DNA of 64,000 bases from DATFVA01 sp963711455 (GCA_963711455.1 CAVQEH010000004.1:744001-808000), one strand, 5' to 3'. Shown: positions 27,805 to 37,191, numbered from the stretch's first letter. The notes: generated by a model not told the origin, from the letters alone. A program made the numbers and translations.

Positions 27805-29508
27805 TTGAGAAAATCCAAAAAAAATGAAACTAAAAGTGGCGCAAAAAATGAATTTACTCTATATAATAGAATTGTCAATCGTGATTTAAGACCAAATATA
27901 GATTCATTTAATAATCAAGAGGGACTACAAGCTTTACAAGATGAGTTCTATTCCATTAAAGTAAAAATTGATGAAGGAATGTTTAACCCACTTGATATCG
28001 ATTCTGATTTTCACGGGTTTAAACCGGGTGATAAATTCGAAATGAAAATAAGTGAAGATAGTGGCTCACCCAAAATCACGATTACTTCTATAGAGAACTC
28101 AGACGAAGATCAGTTAATAAATTTAGATATTCCCCCACCTCCAAATAAAAAAGCTGAGATATTTTTAAATATTATAGAAGATGAATATAATAGAATCAAA
28201 TCATCACTAACAAAAAATCTTGAAGTTTCTAAAAACGCGAACGAATTAAAAATTTATGCCATAAAAAATATTCAAATAGCAAAAAAGATTGCACGTGAAT
28301 CACACACATTTGAAAAAAAATTAAAGAAAAAAGGAATTGAAGATTGGGACAATCCCAACACTTATATAATCTATGTTCTTAAAAAATATTTAATTTATTC
28401 GTTGATAGAAATTCAAGAGCTCTTTAACCCATTTACAAAAGAAAGAATACAATCTGAATTTGAATTGGTGGATGAACTCTATGATCTTTCATATTCAAAA
28501 ATGATGGATAGAGTTAAAATAATAAATGAAGACTTGAGCAAATTACATATTGAAAAATTATATGAACAACTTGGCAAAAATCCAAATGCCGAAGAAAAAA
28601 TTACCTTTTTTAAAACCAAATTCTTGGAACAAATAAAGTTAGTTGCTGAGAAATCAGAATACAAATATAGAATTCCAAAATACTTATATGATAACATGGC
28701 TCTATATCGAAAGGAACTGGGAAAGATTCTTTCTGACTACTATTATAGGAAATTAATAACAGAATCAAATAAAATTGGGATAGTAGAAAAATATGAAGAA
28801 ATAATGAAAACGATTACTGCACTCAAAGTGAATTATGATTCTATTGAATCTCAGGCTTTAAAAACATCCGACTTTTTTGTTAAAATTGAATTGGAAAAAG
28901 ATCTTCTCAAAGAGTTAATGAATTTATCATTCTCATATCCAATCGAAGCAAACATACTTTCCGATTTAATTTCTTTTTTAATCGTATTACAGACTAGAAA
29001 ACATTTAAACCTTAGTGAAGACCAGATGAATGACTATTTAAGTGATTTGTTAAGAGCAAAACAGTATTATGTTGCTGATCAATCAAGAAGTGGGCGTTCG
29101 GGTTCTCAAGAAACTAGTGGTTATAAGAGTGGTGAATTAGATATTTCGATAAGAGACATAAAAAATAATGGAATTATAAAAACAATAATTGAAACATTTG
29201 AAATTACTTCATGCGGAAACAAAACCAAAAAAATTAAAGAACACATTAATAAATTAATGAATAGATATGATACGGCTGGTAATGTAGAGAATTATGTTAT
29301 AATCTTTTCAAAGGCGTCGAAGTTTAAGAATATTTGGTTTAAATATAAAAACCATGTTGAAAGCATAGTATTTAATAATGAGGTAAAAATAACTGACATT
29401 GAAAATGAAAAAATATCAAAGTCCGATATTAAAGTTGGTATAAATTCTATAGTAAGAGAAGGGAAGAAATTAAAATTGTATCATCTATTTATTAATATGA
29501 GAAAATAA
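27805..29508 (+). CDS. Orphan 567-residue protein with a C-terminal GELD-type domain
   Basis: No product is recognised. The frame opens at TTG 27805 without a visible ribosome site; the next in-frame ATG is residue 59. The protein is very rich in Lys, Asn, Ile and Glu, and its DNA is more AT-rich than its neighbours. Residues about 115-420 are predicted by eye to be almost all helical or coiled-coil. A Ser/Gly-rich hinge (428-442) leads to a distinct C-terminal domain. This contains GELDIS (443-448), IIETFE (461-466), a histidine at 480, YDTAG (488-492) and a closing FxxxxFKY-like segment. A comparable 'GELD...iiEa...H..kL...Y...G' pattern is, to my memory, found at the end of helical or STAND-type proteins in bacterial defence islands, and may be a degraded PD-(D/E)xK-like nuclease fold. 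That is inference. Confidence 0.7.
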   Translation: MRKSKKNETKSGAKNEFTLYNRIVNRDLRPNIDSFNNQEGLQALQDEFYSIKVKIDEGMFNPLDIDSDFHGFKPGDKFEMKISEDSGSPKITITSIENSDEDQLINLDIPPPPNKKAEIFLNIIEDEYNRIKSSLTKNLEVSKNANELKIYAIKNIQIAKKIARESHTFEKKLKKKGIEDWDNPNTYIIYVLKKYLIYSLIEIQELFNPFTKERIQSEFELVDELYDLSYSKMMDRVKIINEDLSKLHIEKLYEQLGKNPNAEEKITFFKTKFLEQIKLVAEKSEYKYRIPKYLYDNMALYRKELGKILSDYYYRKLITESNKIGIVEKYEEIMKTITALKVNYDSIESQALKTSDFFVKIELEKDLLKELMNLSFSYPIEANILSDLISFLIVLQTRKHLNLSEDQMNDYLSDLLRAKQYYVADQSRSGRSGSQETSGYKSGELDISIRDIKNNGIIKTIIETFEITSCGNKTKKIKEHINKLMNRYDTAGNVENYVIIFSKASKFKNIWFKYKNHVESIVFNNEVKITDIENEKISKSDIKVGINSIVREGKKLKLYHLFINMRK

Positions 29509-29536
29509 TTAAAAATAAAAATTAATTTCATCTGCA

Positions 29537-31435
29537 CTATGTAAGTTCTTCCTTCTTCCTCTCCAGTTCATCCCATCTGTCATAAAGCTGTTTTACTTTT
29601 ATTTTAGCTTCTGCAAGTTGCTTGTTTAATTCGTTCGTCTGTTCTGCGTACTTCCGGTAAAAATCAGGCGAGGTAAATATCTTCTCTATTTTTTCAACTT
29701 CGGATTCAGCATCGATTATCTTTTCTTCAATCTGTTCAAGCTCTAAGGCGTCTTTGTAGCTTAACTTTTTTGGTTTGGATTTTATTCTTACAGTAGTAAT
29801 TGTAGTTTCCTTTTTTTCTTTCGGCTGTGCTTCTTCATTTTCCTTTTCAAGCTGTCTTCTCTTCTGAACGTAATAATCGTAATCTCCTTCGCTGTAAATA
29901 ATCTGTTTGTTTCCTTCGAATGCAATTATTCCGCTGCAGACACGGTTAAGGAAATACCTGTCGTGACTAACGACTATAACGCAGCCCTCAAATGAAATAA
30001 GTGCTTCTTCGAGTATTCTTAAAGTGGGAAGATCGAGATCGTTTGTCGGTTCATCAAGCATCAGGAAATTTCCGCCGCTGCATAATATCTTTGCAAGAGT
30101 AAGCCTGCTTTTCTCTCCACCGGAAAGTTTACCAACAATCGTATTTATTCTTTCATCTGTAAAAAGAAATCGTCTCAGGTAAGTCCATATACTTAACTGC
30201 TGCTTCCCGAATTTTACTGATTCACTTCCTTCGCCAATCGCCTTGATAACTGTATCTTCATCGTTCAATAAAAGTCTCGATTGATCCACATAATTAAATT
30301 TTGTGGTTTCACCGATTTCAATCATTCCTTCAGCGGGAGGAATTTCACTAAGAATAGTTTTTAATAAAGTCGTTTTCCCTGAGCCGTTTGCACCAACCAC
30401 GCCGATATTCTTACCGGCTTCAAAATTAAAATTGAATCCTTGGAATAAAATTTTATCACCCGGTTTAATTGCCAAATCTTTTATCTCCACGACTTTTTTA
30501 CCTAAACGATCAGCCGGCGGAATGATCAAATCCACATCAAGTTCAGCTTCATCATTTCCCTGTGATGAAACTTCGTAAAAATTATCGAGCCTGCTTTTGG
30601 CTTTTGTCCTTCGTGCCCTCGGACCACGCCTCACCCATTCCAATTCACGTTTCAGGAAAAGCTGACGCTTACGTTCTTCAACTTCTTTAACTGCTTGTCT
30701 CTCTGATTTGTTAATAAGATATTCAGTATAATTTCCCGGATGCGAATAAAAAATGCCGGATGAAAGTTCAACTATTCTGTTTGCAATCCGGTCAAGGAAA
30801 TAACGGTCGTGAGTTACGAAAATGCATGTACCCATATAACCCGTAAGAAAATTCTCGAGCCATTCGATTGAATTTGTATCGAGATGATTTGTTGGTTCGT
30901 CAAGGATTAACAAATCAGGATTGGAAATTAAAGCACGGCAGAGTGCAACACGTCTTTTTTCACCGCCGGACAAATTAACAATATCTTTATCAGTGTCAGG
31001 TGCATCCAGGGATTTTGCCAGGACTTTTATTCTTTTTTTAAGATTCCAGGAATCAAGCCGGAGAATAGTTTCTTCAAGATGATGTTTATTAGGTGCATCA
31101 AATGGTGTCTGCTCATATTTCTTAATTAATTCCAATTCCTTTTCAGCCCCGGATAAAATATTATCATAAACATTTTTACTTTTATCTAAAGTAAATTCCT
31201 GTGAAAGAAAACCAATTATAAGATTTTTTCTAATTGCAACTTCACCGGAATCGGGAAACATTAAACCCGAAATAATTTTCAGAAAAGTTGATTTGCCGGC
31301 TCCATTTCTTCCGACTAATCCAATCCTGTCACCTTCATGAACACTCAATGATGCTTTATCTAAAATGATTTGCTCACCGAAATGTACTTCCAGTTCCAGC
31401 GCGGTTAAAATAACTGGGGCAATATTATCAGTCAT
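29537..31435 (-). CDS. ABC-F family ATPase, Uup-like
   Basis: 632 residues from ATG 31435 (MTDNIAPVIL). An in-frame TTG 51 bases further upstream would add a hydrophobic stretch alien to the family. It has two ABC domains: Walker A GRNGAGKS at 42-49 with signature LSGGEKRR, and a second GANGSGKTT with LSGGEKSR. Both Walker B motifs LLILDEPTNHLD / FLMLDEPTNDLD are present, with the arginine-rich linker (RRGPRARRTKAKSR) between them. A C-terminal coiled coil (about 545-630) marks it as Uup-like. ABC-F proteins act on ribosomes or DNA structures; there are no membrane domains. An upstream hairpin at 31592-31641 separates it from the flavin oxidase gene. Confidence 0.92.
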   Translation of the reverse strand: MTDNIAPVILTALELEVHFGEQIILDKASLSVHEGDRIGLVGRNGAGKSTFLKIISGLMFPDSGEVAIRKNLIIGFLSQEFTLDKSKNVYDNILSGAEKELELIKKYEQTPFDAPNKHHLEETILRLDSWNLKKRIKVLAKSLDAPDTDKDIVNLSGGEKRRVALCRALISNPDLLILDEPTNHLDTNSIEWLENFLTGYMGTCIFVTHDRYFLDRIANRIVELSSGIFYSHPGNYTEYLINKSERQAVKEVEERKRQLFLKRELEWVRRGPRARRTKAKSRLDNFYEVSSQGNDEAELDVDLIIPPADRLGKKVVEIKDLAIKPGDKILFQGFNFNFEAGKNIGVVGANGSGKTTLLKTILSEIPPAEGMIEIGETTKFNYVDQSRLLLNDEDTVIKAIGEGSESVKFGKQQLSIWTYLRRFLFTDERINTIVGKLSGGEKSRLTLAKILCSGGNFLMLDEPTNDLDLPTLRILEEALISFEGCVIVVSHDRYFLNRVCSGIIAFEGNKQIIYSEGDYDYYVQKRRQLEKENEEAQPKEKKETTITTVRIKSKPKKLSYKDALELEQIEEKIIDAESEVEKIEKIFTSPDFYRKYAEQTNELNKQLAEAKIKVKQLYDRWDELERKKEELT

Positions 31436-31591
31436 AAATTCAAAAATTTTCCAGACGATAAATAAGAAACAAATATACGTTAACAAAAATAAATTAAATA
31501 TTTACTCAGCAGGTCTTTAGATTTTAGAAATTATAAATTTTAATGAATGACCCTTTTATCTTTTAGTTGAAAAAAATCCCGGAAAATAAAA

Positions 31592-31641
31592 GAACGAAGG
31601 AAAATTATGTTGAATTATGGCGTTTACAATTTCCTTCGTTC
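31592..31641 (-). terminator. Long-stem hairpin after the flavin oxidase gene
   Basis: GAACGAAGGAAA (31592-31603) and TTTCCTTCGTTC (31630-31641) are perfect 12-bp inverted copies around a 26-base loop. On the minus strand the stem is followed by TTTTATTTTCC, and T-rich sequence also follows on the plus strand. It lies 70 bases past the stop of the 31712-33100 gene and ahead of the ABC-F gene. The loop is long for an intrinsic terminator. Confidence 0.55.
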
Positions 31642-31711
31642 ATTTTTAATTTGGGATAATTCTTCTGGCTCATACGAGAAAATAAGAACCAGGAATTTTT
31701 ATGTTTCACTA

Positions 31712-33100
31712 TTAAGCAGCATTTGTAACCGGAGTTATGTTCTGGTTTACCCGGAATAAATTATTTGGATCGTACTTATGTTTTATATTAAGCAGCCTTT
31801 GATAATTTCCTTTGTATGTGGCTTTCACTCTGGCTTCACCTTCATCATGCATCATAAAGTTAACATAAGATCCTCCTGCAGTGTAAGGTTGAATTGCATT
31901 GTAATAATCCTTTGTCCATTTGGTGATAAGCTCTTTATTAGAAGGATCCGGATCCACACCGCAAATAACCATAGACCAGGTTGCATCACGGTAACTCCAG
32001 GCAGTATCTTTATTACCTGGTTTGCTTGCAGCGCCGTTTACAGGATACATATGCATTAAAGAAAGAAGCGTCGGTAATTCATGTGCATATTTCAAATGCT
32101 GTTTTATTGCTTCATCAGGAAGATCATTTAAGAAATCGGCTTTCCAGTACCACTGCATACCCGACGGCAGCAGGGGATCAAACATACTTTGAAGCATTGG
32201 ATGCGGCATAGTTCCAAGAAATTCAAAATCAGGTCTAAACTTACGAACAGTGGTAAATGCATCCTGCGAGTTTTTTTCGGGACCTGTATAGCACCAGATT
32301 ATTCCGCCCATTCTTTTAAAATGAAGTTCTTTTGGAAAAGGATCACCCGGTGGAACCATTAAAAAAGCAAAAAAGCCATTCAAATCTTCCGGTGCTTTTT
32401 TTATAAAATCACGATACCATTTCATTACATCAGCTACTCGGTCCAGTTCCCACAATGTAATCCCGCCAAAAACATTACTCAGTTTATTTAATTTAAAAAG
32501 AAATGATGTAACTACTCCGAAATTTCCGCCGCCTCCCCTGATTGCCCAGAATAAATCCGGGTTAACGTCTTTACTTGCTTTAACTAATTCTCCGTTTGCG
32601 AGTACAACATCGGCTTCAAGCATGTTATCAATTGTTAAACCAAATTTCCTTGTGAGATGACCAATTCCTCCTCCGAGAGTCAGTCCGCCCACACCGGTAG
32701 TTGATATAATTCCGCTAGGTGTTGCAAACCCAAATCCATTTGTAGCGTGATCAATATCTCCCCAGGTACAGCCGCTGCCGACACGCATGGTTTCAGTATC
32801 AGGATCAACGTGTGTATATTTTATTTTAGATAAATCTATGACTAAACCATCATCACAAACTCCTAACCCACCGGCATTATGTCCTCCGCTCCTGACTGCT
32901 ATTAATAAGCTGTTGTCTCTTCCGAAATTCACTGCCCTTATAACATCGGTAACATCTGCACATTTAGCAATAATTCCGGGATGTCTGTCAATCATTCCGT
33001 TATAGACTTTCCTGGCAGCATTATAAGAAGCATCCCCAGGTAAAATTATTTCTCCCCGGAAAGTTGATTTTAACTGGTTAACAGCATTTTCATTTAGCAT
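31712..33100 (-). CDS. FAD-linked oxidoreductase, berberine-bridge-enzyme type
   Basis: 462 residues. It has an FAD-binding type-4 (PCMH) domain, about 35-210, with RSGGHNAGG, whose H74 is the expected site of covalent FAD attachment. VGSGCTWGDI and TPSGIISTTGVGGLTLGGGIGHLTRKFG follow. The C-terminal BBE segment RLLNIKHKYDPNNLFRVNQNI is intact. The cysteine that gives the second FAD bond in bicovalent family members (a CPTVGVGG-like motif) is replaced by ISTTGVGG, so FAD is probably held by one bond. No Sec or Tat signal. Substrate unknown, possibly a sugar or aromatic alcohol. GGAGG lies just before the ATG. Confidence 0.9.
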   Translation of the reverse strand: MLNENAVNQLKSTFRGEIILPGDASYNAARKVYNGMIDRHPGIIAKCADVTDVIRAVNFGRDNSLLIAVRSGGHNAGGLGVCDDGLVIDLSKIKYTHVDPDTETMRVGSGCTWGDIDHATNGFGFATPSGIISTTGVGGLTLGGGIGHLTRKFGLTIDNMLEADVVLANGELVKASKDVNPDLFWAIRGGGGNFGVVTSFLFKLNKLSNVFGGITLWELDRVADVMKWYRDFIKKAPEDLNGFFAFLMVPPGDPFPKELHFKRMGGIIWCYTGPEKNSQDAFTTVRKFRPDFEFLGTMPHPMLQSMFDPLLPSGMQWYWKADFLNDLPDEAIKQHLKYAHELPTLLSLMHMYPVNGAASKPGNKDTAWSYRDATWSMVICGVDPDPSNKELITKWTKDYYNAIQPYTAGGSYVNFMMHDEGEARVKATYKGNYQRLLNIKHKYDPNNLFRVNQNITPVTNAA

Positions 33101-33425
33101 AAAGCCTCCATATTTTTTATTTATTATTGAATCTGATTTTGAACATGCGAATTCATATTAAGGTTCTTTAATTATTCCAAATGACTTTGTTAAAATTTCA
33201 GAAAGAACTATCTATTTAAAAGAATACTAATCGGGATTTTATCGATATAATAGTTAATTACCTGGCTGGATGTGCAATGCAAGTCTATAAAAAGCGGGAA
33301 AATTCCTCAAAGTTTAAAGACCGCCGGAGAAATTCTTAAAAGTATAATTATATTTCAGTGTTTAATATCACTAAAAGAAATTTTTTGAAAAATTTTTGGT
33401 AAAAGATATACTGGTTTCTTAGATA
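33101..33425. other. Gene-free stretch between the flavin oxidase and methyltransferase genes
   Basis: Both flanking genes are on the minus strand, so this should hold the oxidase promoter and the end of the methyltransferase transcript. It is AT-rich. A short A/T palindrome (AAATTTTTTGAAAAATTT) lies near 33380, close to the methyltransferase stop. I see no convincing coding frame, RNA or repeat. Confidence 0.5.
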
Positions 33426-34055
33426 TCAATTTGATTTTCTTAAAACCATAAGGAATAACCTCGGCACATTTGTCATATCATCCTCATCCCAAAATTCAGT
33501 TAAATCTGTAATCTCAAAACCATTTTGTTTTACCGAATGAATAAAATCTGAAATGTGGTGTGTGTAACATTTTAAAATCTGCAAGCCTTCTTCAGTTTCG
33601 AATCTTGCTTTTGTGCCCTTGTATTGCTTAAACGGGTGAAGTTCTCCCACATAACCATACCCCCCGGATTTTAAAACTTTAGCAGCTTCTTTAAATATGT
33701 GATTGAGGTTTTCAATATGTTCAAGCACAAGACTGAAGGTTATTAAATCAAATGTATCTTTAGTGAAATTCCATTTTTCAGTAATATCTGCCTGAATGAA
33801 TTTAACCTTATCAGAATTTATTTTCTCTTTTGCTCTTGCAAGCATTTCTTCCGAAAAATCGACAGCGGTAATATGCTTTGTTCTCTGTAAAAGCCATTCG
33901 GTATTTTTTCCGGTACCGCAGCCGATTTCAAGGCAGTTATCAAATCTAATTTGAGCAAGAGTTTCTCTTAAAGCTTTTGCTTCAAGATCTCTTGTCTTAT
34001 TTTTATCTGTATCATACTGCTTAGACCAAAGATCGTATGCTTGTTTATTATTCAT
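33426..34055 (-). CDS. Class I SAM-dependent methyltransferase
   Basis: 209 residues from ATG 34055 (MNNKQAYDLWSKQYD); the frame opens nine codons earlier at a TTG that adds unrelated residues. SAM-binding motif LEIGCGTGKNTEWL, then AVDFSEEMLARAKEKI, FIQADITEKW and FDLITFSLVLEHIENL are a textbook methyltransferase type 11/25 arrangement. VLKSGGYGYVGELHPFKQYKGTKARF and the C-terminus suggest a small-molecule substrate. It lies 63 bases downstream of the GlxA-type regulator on the same strand, so it may be co-transcribed with it. Confidence 0.88.
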   Translation of the reverse strand: MNNKQAYDLWSKQYDTDKNKTRDLEAKALRETLAQIRFDNCLEIGCGTGKNTEWLLQRTKHITAVDFSEEMLARAKEKINSDKVKFIQADITEKWNFTKDTFDLITFSLVLEHIENLNHIFKEAAKVLKSGGYGYVGELHPFKQYKGTKARFETEEGLQILKCYTHHISDFIHSVKQNGFEITDLTEFWDEDDMTNVPRLFLMVLRKSN

Positions 34056-34118
34056 ATTTATCTTGAGCCTTCGAGTTAGCAAACAGTTAATAAAATGCTA
34101 ACCTCGAAATTTCTTTAC

Positions 34119-35099
34119 TTAAGCAGCCAGCTCCCTGTTATATTTATTCCTGTATTGAATAGGGGATAAACCGGTAATCTTTTTAAAGGTAGTTCTGAAT
34201 GCTTTTGTATCTGTATAGCCAACTTTAAACATTACTTCACTGATATTCTCACGGGATGTTTCAAGACTTATTTTAGCCGCTTCAATTTTTACTCTTTGAA
34301 TATATTCAACAACAGTATTTGCGGTAGCTTTCTTAAACCTGCGTTCAAGATTTCTTCTGCTTAATGCAAGCATTGAAGCTAATTGTTCAACAGTTATTTT
34401 ATCCTGGTAGTTGCTTTCAATAAATTCCTGTGCTTTTTTAATTTGCTCATCTTCGTGTTCCTTTTGTCCGCGGAACATAATAAACGGCGACTGGCTTTCG
34501 CGGTCAATATCAATCATAAATGCTTTGGAAATTAATACAGCAACATCCCGTCCCACATACTTTTCAACAAGATATAAAAGAAGGTTTAGATAAGAATAAG
34601 CTCCTCCGCTTGTGTATATACCGGTATCTTCAGTCATGATTTTGTCGTCCAGAAGTATTGCCCCGGGAAACATTTTTCTGAAATCATTTGCAAATCTCCA
34701 ATGAGTTGTACAGCGTTTGCCTTCAAGTAATCCGGTAGCAGCAAGAAAAAAAGAACCAATGCAGAAACTGGCAATCTCGGCGCCATCTTTATACTTCTGA
34801 ATAATCCAGGGAATGAATTCTTTGTTTCGTTCTGCAGCTTTCTTTTGATCACCGAACAAAGCGGGTACAATTATTAAATCTGTTTTAACGACATCCTTAA
34901 TTAATATATCGGGATTCACAGTAAACAGTCCCGTGGACTGCCGTGTTTCTTTTAAAACTCCCACAAGGTGAATATCAAAAATTGGTTCCCTTTCAAGCTC
35001 AGTAAGGAAACCGTTAACTTCAGAGAATATCTGGTGTGTTCCTTCAATATTAACCAAACTTGCATGTCCAAGTGGAATTATAATCGATATATGTTTCAT
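34119..35099 (-). CDS. GlxA-type transcriptional regulator (DJ-1/PfpI-like + AraC HTH)
   Basis: 326 residues. The N-terminal DJ-1/PfpI (class I glutamine amidotransferase-like) domain, about 4-190, contains ASFCIGSFFLAATGLLEGKRCTTHWR with the nucleophile-elbow cysteine region and the THWR typical of GlxA regulators. Two AraC-type helix-turn-helix motifs follow (about 220-322: ITVEQLASMLALSRRNLERRFKK and ISEVMFKVGYTDTKAFRTTFKKITGLSPIQYR). It should bind DNA and respond to a small ligand. It is divergent from the membrane-anchored unknown gene and lies upstream of a methyltransferase that may be its target. Confidence 0.93.
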   Translation of the reverse strand: MKHISIIIPLGHASLVNIEGTHQIFSEVNGFLTELEREPIFDIHLVGVLKETRQSTGLFTVNPDILIKDVVKTDLIIVPALFGDQKKAAERNKEFIPWIIQKYKDGAEIASFCIGSFFLAATGLLEGKRCTTHWRFANDFRKMFPGAILLDDKIMTEDTGIYTSGGAYSYLNLLLYLVEKYVGRDVAVLISKAFMIDIDRESQSPFIMFRGQKEHEDEQIKKAQEFIESNYQDKITVEQLASMLALSRRNLERRFKKATANTVVEYIQRVKIEAAKISLETSRENISEVMFKVGYTDTKAFRTTFKKITGLSPIQYRNKYNRELAA

Positions 35100-35404
35100 T
35101 TTTTAATAGGAATTTGTTTTTGAAAAATATTGTTTGTTTAAATTGAATATAGATAAGGACTCTGTCGCAATCAACACCCAATGTTGCCGTATTTACACCT
35201 TTAAATATCCATTAAGGGAATTTCAAATGAAATGGGAGTAATTTGTTTTAAATAAAAACCATTTGAGTGATTAAGGGCACATTGCATATATTAATGATTT
35301 AACAAACAGAGAGATTTTTATATCATTTAAAAAAAATAATACGCATATTATAACAACCCAACGATCAATTCATTTTGCGAACTAATATTTCAAACTATAA
35401 TTAA
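35100..35404. other. Divergent intergenic region between regulator gene and 551-residue gene
   Basis: The gap of 358 bases (35100-35457) separates two divergently transcribed genes and should hold both promoters. It is AT-rich with no coding frame I can support. Its last third contains a compact GC-richer element, described separately. Confidence 0.5.
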
Positions 35405-35438
35405 ACGGGTATGCCGAAAACCGTAAAGAGTAGGCGTA
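35405..35438 (+). promoter_or_regulatory. Possible H-type RNA pseudoknot in the leader of the 551-residue gene
   Basis: ACGG (35405-35408) can pair with CCGT (35421-35424). TATGCC (35410-35415), which lies inside that loop, can pair with GGCGTA (35433-35438) with one G-U. Together they make an H-type pseudoknot ending about 20 bases before the ATG at 35458. It stands out as more GC-rich than its surroundings. It does not match a riboswitch I know. Its position just before the ribosome-binding region would suit translational control; this is inference. Confidence 0.35.
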
Positions 35439-35457
35439 ATTTAAATTAGAGAATGTT

Positions 35458-37113
35458 ATGAACGCTAACTCAAATTGGATTCGTTTGCTGATAGTCGTTG
35501 TTATAATTTTCTTAATTGGACTATTACTCTGGTTGTTTCTATGCCAATGTAACCAGAGGAAAGTAAGAGGTCCTTTAACATATAACGAAACAGCTTCTAC
35601 CGTTTCAGTTAAACCTAACAGAGTTGAAGGAGGACATTATCCTCCTTATGAAACTCCCGAAGGTGAAGAGCCAAGCAATTCTTCAATCTTTCATCATGTT
35701 CCTACAGGACCTATTCGCGGCAGTTTGTCTCCCACAAATAATAGATTCCAGTTACGGGAGATAAAAAAGAATGCAGATGAATACGGTGGTGGTGCCGGTG
35801 CTGACCCGGTTGTATTTAAACAATATGATCAGTTCGGCAGCCTGATAACCTCTTTTGGAATTCCCCCTGACCCGAGCGGATCAAGAAGTGGTAATGTTAT
35901 TCTGTATACATTTAATACAAAAGGCGTTCTTTCTACTAATGGTGGAACAAATTACAGCTTAATAGATCCCAGCACAATTTTTCCAAGCGCACCTTCAAAA
36001 GATGCAAGCGGTAACTGGCTTGATGGCGGTCTCTGCTGCGACCAGGTTATTCAATATATTCCATCAATTGATCGGTTTATCTGGCTTATGCAGTTTTGCG
36101 GAGCTGCTACAAATACGGGTGGAAGCTGTCTCAGTGGTGTAAACCGGGTTCGCATTGCTTCAGCCAGTCCGCAGGCTATTACTAATAGTTCCGGTACCGC
36201 ATGGACTTACTGGGATTTGCTTTCATCAACTTTTAATCTTGGCAGTACTACAATGGATTATCCTGACCTTGCAGTAGGTGATAATTCTCTTTATTTCAGT
36301 ATAGATGCGGTAGGAACCGGAAGTTTTGTTGCACGGATACCACTTTCTGAGATTCAAAACAGCCAAACAATTAATATTGACTATACAAGTCCGTCGAATG
36401 GCAGCCTTACTTACGGAGGACATCTGTGCCAGAATACAGGAAATGAAATTTTCTGGGCAGGGCATAAAGATAATAGCACACTAAGGGTTTTTTCTTTTAA
36501 AGAAGGAGACAGCAAATATTATTGGAGAGATATTGGTATAAGCAGTTGGCCTAATGGAATAATATCATCCATTGCTAAAGATGGAAATACGGACTGGCTT
36601 TCATATCTTGGAAATACATTTCCGGGAAATGCTGTACTTGGCGTTGCACGTCAGGGAAATACTGTCTGGTTTGCATGGACTGCATCATCAGGTAACGGGT
36701 TTCCGAGAGCTCATATTCAAATGGTACAAATAGATATAACAAACTATTCAAAGAAACAGCAGGTTCAAATATGGAATCCTGATTTTGCATTTGCATTTCC
36801 TGCCTTATCTGTAAATGCTAACAATGAGCTTGGGATGTCGTTGATGTGGGGAGGAAATCAGAATTGGGGAAATAATGCAGTTGGAATCTGGGGGGATTTT
36901 ATTGTATGGTATCCTGAATTAAGTGATACTGCGATTACCCGTGCAGGAGATTATCTGGCTTGCAGGCGGGCTTCCCCTGATGCTACCTTATGGGATGCTT
37001 CGGGATACGCTGTAAAAAAGAATTCATCGTTTACTACGGGATTTTTATTTGATGTGTATTACATTCAGTTTGGAAGAAACTCAAATGTTAACGGAGGATC
37101 TGTAATTAAATAA
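35458..37113 (+). CDS. Membrane-anchored extracytoplasmic protein of unknown function
   Basis: 551 residues. A single hydrophobic segment (about 8-29) acts as a signal anchor. Cysteines follow it at the boundary (LFLCQCN), so lipid attachment is conceivable but the lipobox is poor. The rest is a long, Gly/Ser/Asn/Trp-rich, beta-strand-type region. Repeated blade-like segments (FIWLMQFCG, ARIPLSEIQ, NTVWFAWTASS, ELGMSLMWGG) suggest a beta-propeller. No catalytic motif is recognised. The weak ribosome site is AGAG, nine bases before the ATG, and a possible pseudoknot lies just upstream. It is divergent from the GlxA-type regulator. Function unknown. Confidence 0.75.
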   Translation: MNANSNWIRLLIVVVIIFLIGLLLWLFLCQCNQRKVRGPLTYNETASTVSVKPNRVEGGHYPPYETPEGEEPSNSSIFHHVPTGPIRGSLSPTNNRFQLREIKKNADEYGGGAGADPVVFKQYDQFGSLITSFGIPPDPSGSRSGNVILYTFNTKGVLSTNGGTNYSLIDPSTIFPSAPSKDASGNWLDGGLCCDQVIQYIPSIDRFIWLMQFCGAATNTGGSCLSGVNRVRIASASPQAITNSSGTAWTYWDLLSSTFNLGSTTMDYPDLAVGDNSLYFSIDAVGTGSFVARIPLSEIQNSQTINIDYTSPSNGSLTYGGHLCQNTGNEIFWAGHKDNSTLRVFSFKEGDSKYYWRDIGISSWPNGIISSIAKDGNTDWLSYLGNTFPGNAVLGVARQGNTVWFAWTASSGNGFPRAHIQMVQIDITNYSKKQQVQIWNPDFAFAFPALSVNANNELGMSLMWGGNQNWGNNAVGIWGDFIVWYPELSDTAITRAGDYLACRRASPDATLWDASGYAVKKNSSFTTGFLFDVYYIQFGRNSNVNGGSVIK

Positions 37114-37191
37114 ATTAAAAATGTCTGATCAGAAAATAGGTCTGGATTCCCATTACTGTATTGATCTGGAAAAATAGTAGTTGATTAAGAA

